DNA from: Bog-473 sp963788585
GTDB taxonomy: Bacteria > Actinomycetota > Acidimicrobiia > Acidimicrobiales > RAAP-2
Reading direction: 5' to 3'
NCBI GenBank assembly: GCA_963788585.1
Contig: CAWBHA010000003.1
Location: forward strand, 62,001-126,000
Length of the DNA stretch: 64,000 bases
In this document: one piece after another, positions 1 through 7,909 of the stretch
Layout: the number at the start of each line of letters is the position of its first letter
How positions within the stretch are numbered: position 1 is the first letter of the stretch
Notes under the pieces: generated by a model
Told to the model about the DNA's origin: nothing
Databases searched by the model: none
What the model saw: the letters and a program-made list of their open reading frames with translations, nothing else
Program-made: the position numbers and the translations under genes

Positions 1-371
1 TCTGGAGTTACAACCAGGGCACGATGATCGGTGCCGGAGTGCTGCTCTACCAGATCACGGGGAACACCGGCTATCTGAGTGCAGCCCAGGCGACCGCCGA
101 TGCTGCGGTGGCCTATTTCGGGACCGGGACGACCCTGCAGAACCAGGGACCGGCATTCAACGCCATCTACTTTCGGGACCTCTTGGTGCTGAATGGAGTA
201 CAGGCGGACAGTGCGTACGCCTCGGAAGTGCAATCCTACGCGAACTACATGTGGACGCAGCGCAACGCCGACGGACTCTTCTTGCAGACCGGCAACACCA
301 ACGGCGTGAATGGGACCGCGCCAATGGTCGAGATCTACGCACTTCTCGCCGGGAGCCCTGCACAGCCGTAA
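1..371 (+). CDS. GH76-family glycoside hydrolase, C-terminal fragment (5' truncated by window edge)
   Basis: The open frame enters from the left edge and ends at a TAA. The first residues read WSYNQGTMIGAGVLLYQITG, a hallmark of the GH76 alpha-1,6-mannanase (alpha/alpha)6 barrel (W-x-YNQG-x-MIGA-x-LLY). About 120 C-terminal residues are visible. The catalytic Asp-Asp pair would lie upstream and cannot be checked. The tail ends shortly after the last barrel helices with no extra carbohydrate-binding domain. Known family role: hydrolysis of alpha-1,6-mannan, usually by a secreted enzyme. It converges on the carboxypeptidase gene, about 40 bases apart. Confidence 0.85.
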   Translation, partial: WSYNQGTMIGAGVLLYQITGNTGYLSAAQATADAAVAYFGTGTTLQNQGPAFNAIYFRDLLVLNGVQADSAYASEVQSYANYMWTQRNADGLFLQTGNTNGVNGTAPMVEIYALLAGSPAQP

Positions 372-412
372 TGGGCGCCGCTGAGCCCGTCCGTGAGGTC
401 GCTCGCAGGCCG

Positions 413-2002
413 CTACAGATCCTGTTGGATGGCTACCACCATTCGGGCCTGGTCGTTCGTGATCGTCTCGAAGCCTTCGGGAGTGGAAATGGGTACGTTT
501 CCGGTCGCGATCATGAACGCCACCACCCGTCCGCTCCTTGTCTCCGCATAGCCGGCCAGGCTGTTACCCAACACGAGGATCTGACCCGAGGCGTCCTGGA
601 CGACCCGGTTGCCCGTCTTGACCTGGGCACGACCTGCAGCAGGCGATCTTGCCTGCACGTTCGCGAGCGTCCCGTTGCGTCCGAGGTCGGGCATAGCGTC
701 CTGAAGGGTCCGGCCGAGTGGCGAGCCCGCAGCATTGCGCAGGAGGGCAACGAGAGCTTCGGGCGTGGTGCGTCCCTGGTCATCCGACCCTGCTCCGTCG
801 AAGGGGAACACGCTTGACGGGGGCGCCCCGAGATCCTGGGCATTCTTGACCTCGGACACTAACCCTCGAGAGCAATTGGTGCTCCCCGCTTTGACCGCGG
901 CCAGGCAGGTCATCAGGTCGGCCCCGCGGTTGTAGCTGACCTTGAGAATCAGCGTGGCGAACTGGGCCAGGGTCGCTGACACGTGCTCGCCGAGAAGCGC
1001 GGCGGCGGGAAGGCTTCCTTTGGGTGGGAGCAGCGACTCCGGATTTCCTCCCGTGGCCGGGGCCGACACTGAGACCCCGGCTCGCCCGAGCGCCTCGATG
1101 AAGGCAGTGCGCGCGAATGCCGAGGGGTCGTCGACGTTCCAGGTCTGGAGGGTCGGTGGACTTCCGGCGGCGATCTGGCCGGTGACGACGAGGGTCCCCG
1201 GCGTGGGCTCGGCCACGTGCAGCGATGTCGCTCTCGTCGACGCCACCGTGGTGACCTGGTTGTCGACCGTGTAGGACGCCGTCAAGGGCCGAACGCTGAT
1301 CGAAGCCGGTCCACCCACGGCACCTGGCGACACGAGGATGTCGATGAGGTTCTCGTTGACCCAGATCGGCGAGATCAAGCCATCGGGGAAGGTTTGGGGC
1401 GTGAACAGCCGATCGTCGATGACCACGTTGCCCTGGACGTGCGTGATCCCCGCGGCACGCACCTTGGCGGCGAGTTCCTCGAGTCCGGCCAGCGGGTTCC
1501 CGGGGGGCTCGACCGCCCCTGGCAGCTCGTCGGCATAGCTCTGGTCGGCGTGCGGAAGGTCCTCGTAGTCGAGGGTGCCGTTTGACTGCTCTCGGAGCCC
1601 GAAGCTCATATCGCCCGACGCGACCAAGACGAGATTCCCGTTCAGCGTGCCAGCAGTCACGGATCCGTCCCGGTACACGGGCGTCACGAACCGGTAGTTC
1701 GGGCCGTACCCGCGAAGCGCTGCGGACACCGAGTAGAGCTTCATGGTCGAGCCGGGATCGAACATCTTCTGCGCGTTCTGTGCCGCGAGCACGTTTCCGC
1801 TCTTGACGTCGGTGACCTCGTAGCCCCAGGTCGAATGCGCATAGCGCGGCGCACCCTTGATCGCGGCGAACGTCGCGGTGAGGCTCGTCCGACCCACGGT
1901 CGCCTGCCCGGACGTGCCACAGCCAGCCAGGAAGGTGACGACGCAGAGGGCTATGCCGATCGTGGCCAGAAGGCGGCGGCGATTCGTGCCGAGAGCTGGC
2001 AT
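413..2002 (-). CDS. dacB: D-alanyl-D-alanine carboxypeptidase/endopeptidase, PBP4 (S13) type lipoprotein
   Basis: The 529-residue product starts with a lipoprotein signal: twin basic residues, a hydrophobic stretch and the lipobox LAGC with Cys28. All three penicillin-binding motifs of the S13 family are present: S85-T-M-K88 (nucleophile and general base), S356-Y-N358, and K462-T-G464. The long insertion between the first two motifs (about 90-350) is typical of PBP4/DacB. Expected role: trimming or cleaving peptidoglycan stem peptides on the outer face of the membrane. It stands alone, with a 390-base gap upstream to the divergent flavoenzyme gene. The lipid anchor is seen; the choice between carboxypeptidase and endopeptidase activity is not resolved by sequence. 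Confidence 0.9.
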   Translation of the reverse strand: MPALGTNRRRLLATIGIALCVVTFLAGCGTSGQATVGRTSLTATFAAIKGAPRYAHSTWGYEVTDVKSGNVLAAQNAQKMFDPGSTMKLYSVSAALRGYGPNYRFVTPVYRDGSVTAGTLNGNLVLVASGDMSFGLREQSNGTLDYEDLPHADQSYADELPGAVEPPGNPLAGLEELAAKVRAAGITHVQGNVVIDDRLFTPQTFPDGLISPIWVNENLIDILVSPGAVGGPASISVRPLTASYTVDNQVTTVASTRATSLHVAEPTPGTLVVTGQIAAGSPPTLQTWNVDDPSAFARTAFIEALGRAGVSVSAPATGGNPESLLPPKGSLPAAALLGEHVSATLAQFATLILKVSYNRGADLMTCLAAVKAGSTNCSRGLVSEVKNAQDLGAPPSSVFPFDGAGSDDQGRTTPEALVALLRNAAGSPLGRTLQDAMPDLGRNGTLANVQARSPAAGRAQVKTGNRVVQDASGQILVLGNSLAGYAETRSGRVVAFMIATGNVPISTPEGFETITNDQARMVVAIQQDL

Positions 2003-2392
2003 CAGCTCGTCGCCTCCGACCGGCGCCCAAGCCGGTCAATCGGTTCGGAAGCGGTGATTGGTCGAGTTCTGGCTTGAGGTTCCAATGAGGGTTCGTTTTC
2101 TCCGGATAGAGCGACGAGTATCGAAAGATAATCAGGGTTCGACGGATAGATCGATTTGTCGACGCCGGACCACGGTGTCCGTCGTCACCGGGCAGTTCTG
2201 TGCCAGGGGTATCGCCTCGACTGGTCAAGGGACATCGGGAGAATGCCGAGGACACGACTCCTCGACTCGCGGGGGAAGCCACCATGCTTCTGACCCGTTC
2301 GTCACCGCGAGAAGACCGCCCGTTGGCCTTGCCTGACGTATCGTCGGCGCCATGTTGGTCGTGACTCCTCTGGTCGCAAAGGTCATGGCAGA
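2003..2392. other. Intergenic region between divergent dacB and BBE-type oxidoreductase genes
   Basis: This 390-base gap must carry the promoters of both neighbours. It is less GC-rich around 2060-2160. Two similar stretches (GGTTCG followed by CGGATAGA, near 2091-2110 and 2136-2150) form an imperfect direct repeat that could be a regulator site. I see no credible gene, RNA or terminator in it. Confidence 0.4.
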
Positions 2393-3955
2393 GTGATGGA
2401 TCGTCGTTCGTTCCTGCGCGGCGCGGCGGTTGTGGGTTCGGGGCTCGTGGCTGGCGGCGCCGCAAGCGGGTGTTCGAGCTCTCGCCGACCCGGCGCGCGG
2501 GCAGAAGGCATCACATCTTCGAGTACCTCCGAACCCGGCCCGCCGGATTGGCCGGCCTTGGCGGGTTCGCTTCGGGGCACGTTGCTCCAGCCTGGTGATG
2601 CCGCCTATCCGGCAGCTGGTCATCTGTACAACTCGACGTACACAACGAACGCGGCGGCCATTGCGCAATGTGCGTCGGCAAGCGACGTCCAACGTTGCAT
2701 CGGCTTCGCCCGGAACCACAACGTGCAGCTGGCCGCTCGCTCGGGTGGCCACAGCTATGGCGGCTACTCATCGTGTCCCGGCCTGGTCGTCGACGTCTCA
2801 CAGCTGCGGAGCATTTCGACTGGACGTGTGACGAACGACGGGCAAGAGGTGGCCGCCGTTGGTGCCGGGGCCACGTTGATCGATGTCTACAGCCAGCTCG
2901 GCTCGCAGGGTCTCCTTTTGCCCGGAGGCTCGTGCCCCACCGTCGGTATCGCCGGCCTCGCTCTCGGCGGGGGAATCGGCGTGTTCTCTCGGGCCTACGG
3001 GCTGACGTGCGACCAGATGACCTCTGTCGAGATCGTGACCGCCGACGGGGTGGTACGACAGTGCGGGCCGGGACAGGACGAAGATCTCTACTGGGCCAGC
3101 CGAGGCGGCGGCGGAGGGAATTTCGGCATCGTGACCTCGTTCGGTTTCCGGGTCCATCCGATTCCCGAGGCCATCACCCTCTTCACCCTGGAATGGCCGT
3201 GGGGGGCCGCGGCCCCCGTCCTGGACTCCTGGCTCCGATGGATTCCGTCGACACCCCAAGAGCTGTGGGCCAACTGCCAGTTGTACAGCAGCGGGACCGT
3301 CGGGAGCGGGTTGGTCAAGGTCACCGGCGTCTTCGCGGGCACGGTCCAAGCATGCTCCGCGGCGCTGCGCCCACTCACGGTCGCAGTCGGGCAGGCCACG
3401 ACCTACCAATTTGTCGGGCCCGAGGAGTACTTGACGGCCACAATGATTGAGGCTGGCTGCGAAGGAGAGTCGTTGGCCCAGTGCGCGGCACCTGTGCAGT
3501 CGCCCTTCGTCGCCAAATCCTCCTACATCGGCGGGCCACTTCCGCAACAAGCCGTCAGCGGGATCATGTCCGCCCTGTCGAGCGTGCCGGCCACGCTGCA
3601 AGGTGCGGGCGGAGGCGTCGTGTTCGACGGTTACGGTGGGGTGATCAACCAGGTCGGGGGCAGCGAGACGGCGTTCGTCCACCGCAGCGCGGTGGCCTGT
3701 GCTCAGTATCTGATCACCTACCCGGGGACGTCACCCGATCCGAGCGCGACATCGGCTGCACACGCGTGGCTCGAGAATGTGCACCAAATGTTCGCGTCCG
3801 TGACGCAAGGCTCGTACCAGAACTACATCGACCCGAGTCTGGTGAATTGGCAGCAGGAATACTACGGAGCGAATCTGGCTCGTCTCCGAATGGTCAAGCA
3901 GAAGTACGACCGTGAGGATGTGTTCCACTTCGCACAGTCGATTCCTTCCGGCTGA
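2393..3955 (+). CDS. Tat-exported FAD-linked oxidase of the berberine bridge enzyme (BBE) family
   Basis: The 520-residue protein begins with a Tat signal (DRRSFLRG then a hydrophobic stretch ending in GCSSS, possibly also lipidated). The FAD-binding PCMH domain follows. His120 in RSGGHSYGG is the expected 8-alpha-histidyl FAD attachment site and Cys181 in GGSCPTVG is the expected 6-S-cysteinyl site, so bicovalent flavin is likely. The C-terminal BBE signature YYGANLARL...VKQKYDREDVFHFAQSI is intact. Known relatives oxidise sugars, alcohols or alkaloid-like substrates with O2. The substrate here is unknown. A GTG at 2393 is directly followed by an ATG at 2396; either may be the start. No partner gene is adjacent. 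Confidence 0.88.
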   Translation: MMDRRSFLRGAAVVGSGLVAGGAASGCSSSRRPGARAEGITSSSTSEPGPPDWPALAGSLRGTLLQPGDAAYPAAGHLYNSTYTTNAAAIAQCASASDVQRCIGFARNHNVQLAARSGGHSYGGYSSCPGLVVDVSQLRSISTGRVTNDGQEVAAVGAGATLIDVYSQLGSQGLLLPGGSCPTVGIAGLALGGGIGVFSRAYGLTCDQMTSVEIVTADGVVRQCGPGQDEDLYWASRGGGGGNFGIVTSFGFRVHPIPEAITLFTLEWPWGAAAPVLDSWLRWIPSTPQELWANCQLYSSGTVGSGLVKVTGVFAGTVQACSAALRPLTVAVGQATTYQFVGPEEYLTATMIEAGCEGESLAQCAAPVQSPFVAKSSYIGGPLPQQAVSGIMSALSSVPATLQGAGGGVVFDGYGGVINQVGGSETAFVHRSAVACAQYLITYPGTSPDPSATSAAHAWLENVHQMFASVTQGSYQNYIDPSLVNWQQEYYGANLARLRMVKQKYDREDVFHFAQSIPSG

Positions 3956-3991
3956 TATCTCCAATCGGGCCTGGCGGCCCTGCGTTGAGGA

Positions 3992-4417
3992 TCAGGCGGG
4001 AGCGGTGCCGATGCGCAAGGGGACGTCACCAAAGGGGTCGAGGTGGTACGCCAGCGAGACCCGGTGGTACCCGTCGGCGATGTCACCACCATCACTCGTG
4101 GAGACGACGAGCACGGGACTCAGCCGTTTGCCGGAGACGGCCTTGAGCATGTCCCGGCGCACGCCGGGATCGTCCAGGGGCAACGGCGTAAGGCCACAAG
4201 CACGCAAGATGTCATTGGCCCGGCGACGGGTGACCTCGGCCTTGCGAAGGTGCCCGACGGCCGTTGCCGCCTGGCTCTCGTCGAATTTCAATGACAGATA
4301 CGCCAGTGCGGCGTCGAAGTCGTGGGCGACCACGTCGTCGAGCCACTGCAGGCCGAGCGATTCGCTGTCGGGGGAGCTCGTCCCTCCCTTCGCCTGCTTT
4401 GCATCGTCCTTTGCCAT
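3992..4417 (-). CDS. Small protein with ParB/sulfiredoxin-like fold
   Basis: This 141-residue protein has a strong ribosome binding site (AAAGGAG, 8 bases before the ATG). The N-terminal half is helical and rich in Arg/Lys/Ala around residues 50-75. The C-terminal half ends LSPVLVV..., then DGYHRVSLAYHLDPFGDVPLRI split around the motif G-Y-H-R, which resembles the GxxR/GxHR motif of ParB-N/Srx folds. It lacks a ParB helix-turn-helix, so chromosome partitioning is not implied. It is 15 bases downstream of the nitrilase gene on the same strand, so the two are almost certainly co-transcribed. No specific function can be assigned. Confidence 0.7.
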   Translation of the reverse strand: MAKDDAKQAKGGTSSPDSESLGLQWLDDVVAHDFDAALAYLSLKFDESQAATAVGHLRKAEVTRRRANDILRACGLTPLPLDDPGVRRDMLKAVSGKRLSPVLVVSTSDGGDIADGYHRVSLAYHLDPFGDVPLRIGTAPA

Positions 4418-4432
4418 CTGCTTTCTCCTTTC

Positions 4433-5305
4433 TCAGCTCAGGCCTCGGTCGTCGCTCCCCACTTGATCCTGACTCGGTGAACTGCGTGCGAGCTCACCGT
4501 AGATCTCAGGTCGACGTCGCCGAATCGGGCCATGGCTGCCCGGGGGAACCAAGGTCACACGCGCCGTCACGACTTCATCCCCCTCACCGGCGTCCTGGGC
4601 GATGACGGTGCCGTCGGGGCCGATGATGAGGCAACGCCTCGGGTGAACGAAGAACACATGGACCCCGTTCTCGAATGCCCGAGTGCGCATCATGACGTCA
4701 TTGATCTCGCCGCACATGCCCCAAGCGGGCACGAGGATGAGTTGCGCGCCCTTCACGGCCAAGATCCGCGACGTCTCGGGCAGTTGTCGATCCATGCAGA
4801 TCACGGTGCCCCAGCGACCGAGCGGCGTGTCCACCACCGGGAATTCCGATCCTTTTGTGTTGTAGGGCTCGTCGTCGGCCGTGTGCGTCTTGGCATAGCG
4901 GCTTACAGCTGTTCCGTCAGGGGAGTAGATGAATATCGAGTTGTACATACGCTCATCCCGTCGCTCCACGATTCCCACGGCGAGATAGATGCCGAGTCTG
5001 GAAGCCAGAGCACCGACCCGACCGAGCAATGGGCCATCGGCATATTCGCCTATCTCGAAATACCGCTCCTTGGAGAAAGGTTGAGGATTTTCGTCATTCC
5101 AGACATACCCTTCGAGAAATCCCTCAGGGGTGACGACGAGCTGCGCACCCTGGTCGACGGCACGGTGAGCGAAGCGCTCCAACGTGGCGAAATTCCCTTC
5201 CTTGTCCCAGGGCGTCGGGGCAACCCGCAACCCCGCCAGTGTGAGTGAGACGCTGCCCCGCATTTGGCCACAGTACAGCGCATCGATTTTCTTCACGTCG
5301 GACAT
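4433..5305 (-). CDS. Nitrilase-superfamily carbon-nitrogen hydrolase
   Basis: The 290-residue product has the family's catalytic set: Glu in TPEGFLEGY, Lys in the YAKTH segment, and Cys in TVICMDRQLPE. Members hydrolyse nitriles, aliphatic amides or N-carbamoyl compounds to acids and ammonia in the cytoplasm. The start is placed at the ATG at 5305 (MSDVKK). An ATG at 5263 (MRGSV) is an alternative, since family homology begins shortly after it, and neither has a strong ribosome binding site. The frame stays open upstream to 5677, but that part overlaps the divergent solute-binding gene and is not coding. It heads an operon with the ParB/Srx-like small gene and diverges from the solute-binding protein gene with about 88 bases between starts. 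Confidence 0.85.
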   Translation of the reverse strand: MSDVKKIDALYCGQMRGSVSLTLAGLRVAPTPWDKEGNFATLERFAHRAVDQGAQLVVTPEGFLEGYVWNDENPQPFSKERYFEIGEYADGPLLGRVGALASRLGIYLAVGIVERRDERMYNSIFIYSPDGTAVSRYAKTHTADDEPYNTKGSEFPVVDTPLGRWGTVICMDRQLPETSRILAVKGAQLILVPAWGMCGEINDVMMRTRAFENGVHVFFVHPRRCLIIGPDGTVIAQDAGEGDEVVTARVTLVPPGSHGPIRRRRPEIYGELARSSPSQDQVGSDDRGLS

Positions 5306-5393
5306 GAACCCGCACGATGCGTCCGGTAGGTTGTCCCGTGGCTGGCGAGAACACCATTCGCGGGAGCCTCGGCGATTCAAAGGAGCAGAACTG

Positions 5394-6851
5394 ATGGTCG
5401 TCCTCCGGCGATGGAAGCGAACTCGTCGAGTGCTCGTTGGGTCGGCTGCGATCGTGGTATCCGTCGCGTGCATGGCCTCGTCCGACGCGGCAGCATCGAC
5501 CTCTCGGATGTCCGACACTGCGGCCGTGACTCCGCCTGACGAGGCAAGCACCTCGAGTCGTGGCGTCGTCGGTAAGCAGATCAACGTGGTGTTTCCGGTC
5601 GCCAATCTCTCGTCCTTGGCGAGCTCGTTCGGTTTCGCCGGTGACCCTGAAGACGCGGAACAGATTCCCGCGATCAAGTTCTACGTCAACCAGATCAACG
5701 AGGCCGGCGGGATCAACGGCCGCGTGATCAACCCGATCATCGTCAGCTTCGATCCGGCCAACAACGCCAACATGCAGTCGCTCTGCCAGCAGTGGACCGA
5801 GGGCAACCCTGCCGTGTTCGCCGTGGTCGACGGGATCGGCACGTGGACCGGTGATAACCAACTCTGCGTGACCCAGCAGGGGCACACTCCGTTGATCAGC
5901 GCTTGGTCGGCTACGACGAACTGGACGCAGCTGGGCTCGCCTTACCTCTGGTGGACGGGTCCGGACCAGGCGCCGGAGTTGGCGGCAACCGTCCAGTGGG
6001 GATTGAGTTCGGGCCGCCTGGGCCGTAGCAAGAAGGTCGGCGTCGTCGTCTCGGACCAGGCCGGCGATCAGGCTGCGCTCAACGGCTACCTGCTGCCCGA
6101 CCTGAAAAAGGTTGGAATCACCCCGCAGGTGGCGATGGTGGCTGGCAACCCCGACGAGACCGCTACAACGAACTCGGACGCGCAGCTTGCCGTGGAACGC
6201 TTCAAGGCGGCCGGCGTGCAGTCGGTCATCCCACTGCTTCCCGAGAACGCCTTCTTTCCGTATCTTTCAGCCGAGAACTCGCAGCAGTACTTTCCGCAGC
6301 TGCTGCTGAGCGATTACGGATCGACGATCGAGATCGGTCTCGGTCTGATCCCGATTCCCTTCGAAAAAGCGCTCGATGGCCAAGAAGGCGTCACCGTGGA
6401 GACGCTCGGAGGCATCGACGACGATCGTCCCCAGAGCGAAGGCGGCTATGACCCTGGGGTCCGAAGTTGCTGGGAGTCGTTCCGCAAGAGCAAGACATTC
6501 CCCTTCCCCAAGCCGCCGGTGCACCCCGGTCCGTGGATAGAGGAGCAGGGGCCAATTGCCAGCTGGTGTCAAGGTATTCGTCTCTTCGCCGCCGCCGCCG
6601 AAAAGGCCGGTCCCAACCTCAATCGCCGCACTTTCGTTGAGGCGATCGCGTCGATCAAGAACTACCCCGGCACTCTCAGCCCGACACTCAGCTACGGCAC
6701 CGACAAGTATTACGGTCCGACCCAGTACCGGGTGGTCAGCCTGCACAACAACAGCGCTGCACGCAACGAGTGCATCAAGAACTACAAGGGCCGGGTCCAA
6801 GCTACCTGCTGGCGCATCGTGCAGAACTGGAGACCCTTGGCGAACCCCTAG
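5394..6851 (+). CDS. ABC-type substrate-binding protein, type I periplasmic-binding fold (LivJ/AmiC-like)
   Basis: The start at 5394 is set by AGGAG eight bases upstream and by the signal peptide that follows (basic RRWKRTRR, hydrophobic core, then Ala-rich cleavage zone). A Cys near residue 26 does not give a strict lipobox. The mature part (486 residues in all) carries the type I fold of branched-chain amino acid and amide receptors: KQINVVFP near the start, IKFYVNQINEAGGINGR, and YLSAENSQQYFP further on. It is slightly longer than typical LivJ proteins. No permease or ATPase gene is adjacent, so this is an orphan receptor. The divergent nitrilase gene suggests an amide- or nitrile-related ligand; that is inference. 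Confidence 0.85.
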   Translation: MVVLRRWKRTRRVLVGSAAIVVSVACMASSDAAASTSRMSDTAAVTPPDEASTSSRGVVGKQINVVFPVANLSSLASSFGFAGDPEDAEQIPAIKFYVNQINEAGGINGRVINPIIVSFDPANNANMQSLCQQWTEGNPAVFAVVDGIGTWTGDNQLCVTQQGHTPLISAWSATTNWTQLGSPYLWWTGPDQAPELAATVQWGLSSGRLGRSKKVGVVVSDQAGDQAALNGYLLPDLKKVGITPQVAMVAGNPDETATTNSDAQLAVERFKAAGVQSVIPLLPENAFFPYLSAENSQQYFPQLLLSDYGSTIEIGLGLIPIPFEKALDGQEGVTVETLGGIDDDRPQSEGGYDPGVRSCWESFRKSKTFPFPKPPVHPGPWIEEQGPIASWCQGIRLFAAAAEKAGPNLNRRTFVEAIASIKNYPGTLSPTLSYGTDKYYGPTQYRVVSLHNNSAARNECIKNYKGRVQATCWRIVQNWRPLANP

Positions 6852-7129
6852 CCAGTCCCGGCGCGCCGAGATCTTGGCAATCCGTATTGGCGATCGAGTC
6901 GGGGGTTGCGAGAGACGGTAACGAATGGCCTCGCGAAGAGGACTCTTCAATTGCACGGCAGCGGACGGGAAGGGCGTTCAGGACAACCCCGACCAGCCCG
7001 TTCCATATGCGAGTCCGGCCGAGCGCACCCAGTGTTCTCCCTGGTCAGATCGTGTTTCTGACTCCGCTGGCGCACAGACGCAACCAGCGAAAGCGCGCAG
7101 GCCTCACTGCATCCACAAAGGCGGCGCGG

Positions 7130-7543
7130 TCATGGATCGACCGAGAAGAAGCGCTCGTATGCCGCTTGATCGCTGTAGAAGGTTTCGATCCTCGAGATCC
7201 GCTGTCGTCCGTTGTTCTCGGTCACCGAGACGAGGAAGATGATCCGGAAGTCGTGCTGTTGGCCCTCGCGTTGCAGATGAATCTTCGCGAGCCCAGCGAC
7301 GTTGTCGACTCCAGCTAACCAATCCTCCCATTGGAGGACATCAATTGGATCATTTGTGAGTCGGAGAAAGTTCGAAATGTGCGCCTCAACGGCCTGAACG
7401 CCATGAAAGACGCCTGAGGGTGCATGCGTTCCGGGTACGACCTCAACGACCTGAGGATCGAGGAGATCGCGTGCGGCCGAGACGTGGCCTCCAAGAGCCT
7501 CCTGAAAAAACTCCATGGCCACGGTGACGCGAGAATCCGGCAT
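7130..7543 (-). CDS. SnoaL/NTF2-like fold protein (nuclear transport factor 2 superfamily)
   Basis: The 137-residue protein has the single-domain cone-shaped NTF2 layout: an N-terminal helix pair (AMEFFQEALGGHVSAARDLL), a central helix with HISNFLRL, and three beta strands ending ISRIETFYSDQAAYERFF. A GGAAGGA ribosome binding site precedes the ATG. The family includes polyketide cyclases, ketosteroid isomerases and many small-ligand binders. The usual catalytic Asp/His set of SnoaL cannot be confirmed here, so only the fold is claimed. It diverges from the GH27-like gene and has no operon partner. Confidence 0.75.
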   Translation of the reverse strand: MPDSRVTVAMEFFQEALGGHVSAARDLLDPQVVEVVPGTHAPSGVFHGVQAVEAHISNFLRLTNDPIDVLQWEDWLAGVDNVAGLAKIHLQREGQQHDFRIIFLVSVTENNGRQRISRIETFYSDQAAYERFFSVDP

Positions 7544-7909
7544 GAGTCCAATCCTTCCATTCCTGGCACCTGGGACGCGTGACCGGTTACGGTGAGAGTG
7601 CTACCAGGATCACCGTCGTACCTCTCGAGTCCAGAGCCACGCTGCGGGGGACGTAACCCCCCAGAGGGATATCCGCGGTGTCGTTGTCGTCGATCCACCA
7701 GCGGACAATCGGCCGGAGCTGCACCGACGAGCGTGGCTGGGTGCGCGGTCCCTGTTCTCCGACGACGCCTGAGCTTGGTGGGTCGTTCGTGGTCTCCCCT
7801 ACACTCGTTGCCCAAAGCGGCCATCGCCGCAGGGGACACACGGGTTCTCGGTCGGGAACCAAGCGAGTAGGCCCAGCGTCGACGGGCCGTGACGTGACTG
7901 GGGTGAATC
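7544..7909. other. Intergenic region between SnoaL-like and GH27-like genes, with a possible small ORF
   Basis: This 366-base gap separates divergent genes. It contains a strong GC hairpin at 7642-7663. On the minus strand a 91-codon frame (7587-7862) ends in a moderately protein-like stretch (RPIVRWWIDDNDTADIPLGG) 44 bases upstream of the SnoaL-like start. I do not recognise it, and its first half looks like non-coding GC-rich sequence, so it is noted rather than called a gene. Confidence 0.3.
7642..7663. terminator. GC-rich hairpin without U-tract
   Basis: CTGCGGGGG and CCCCCCAG can pair (CTG and five G-C pairs with one bulge) around the loop ACGTAA. There is no T-tract on either side. It may be a terminator-like or regulatory hairpin in the divergent intergenic region. 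Confidence 0.3.

Noticed and set aside
780..2465. 561-codon minus-strand frame overlapping the carboxypeptidase gene
   Set aside because: It is an alternative frame of dacB; the product is Arg-rich with no domain, while dacB has a full motif set.
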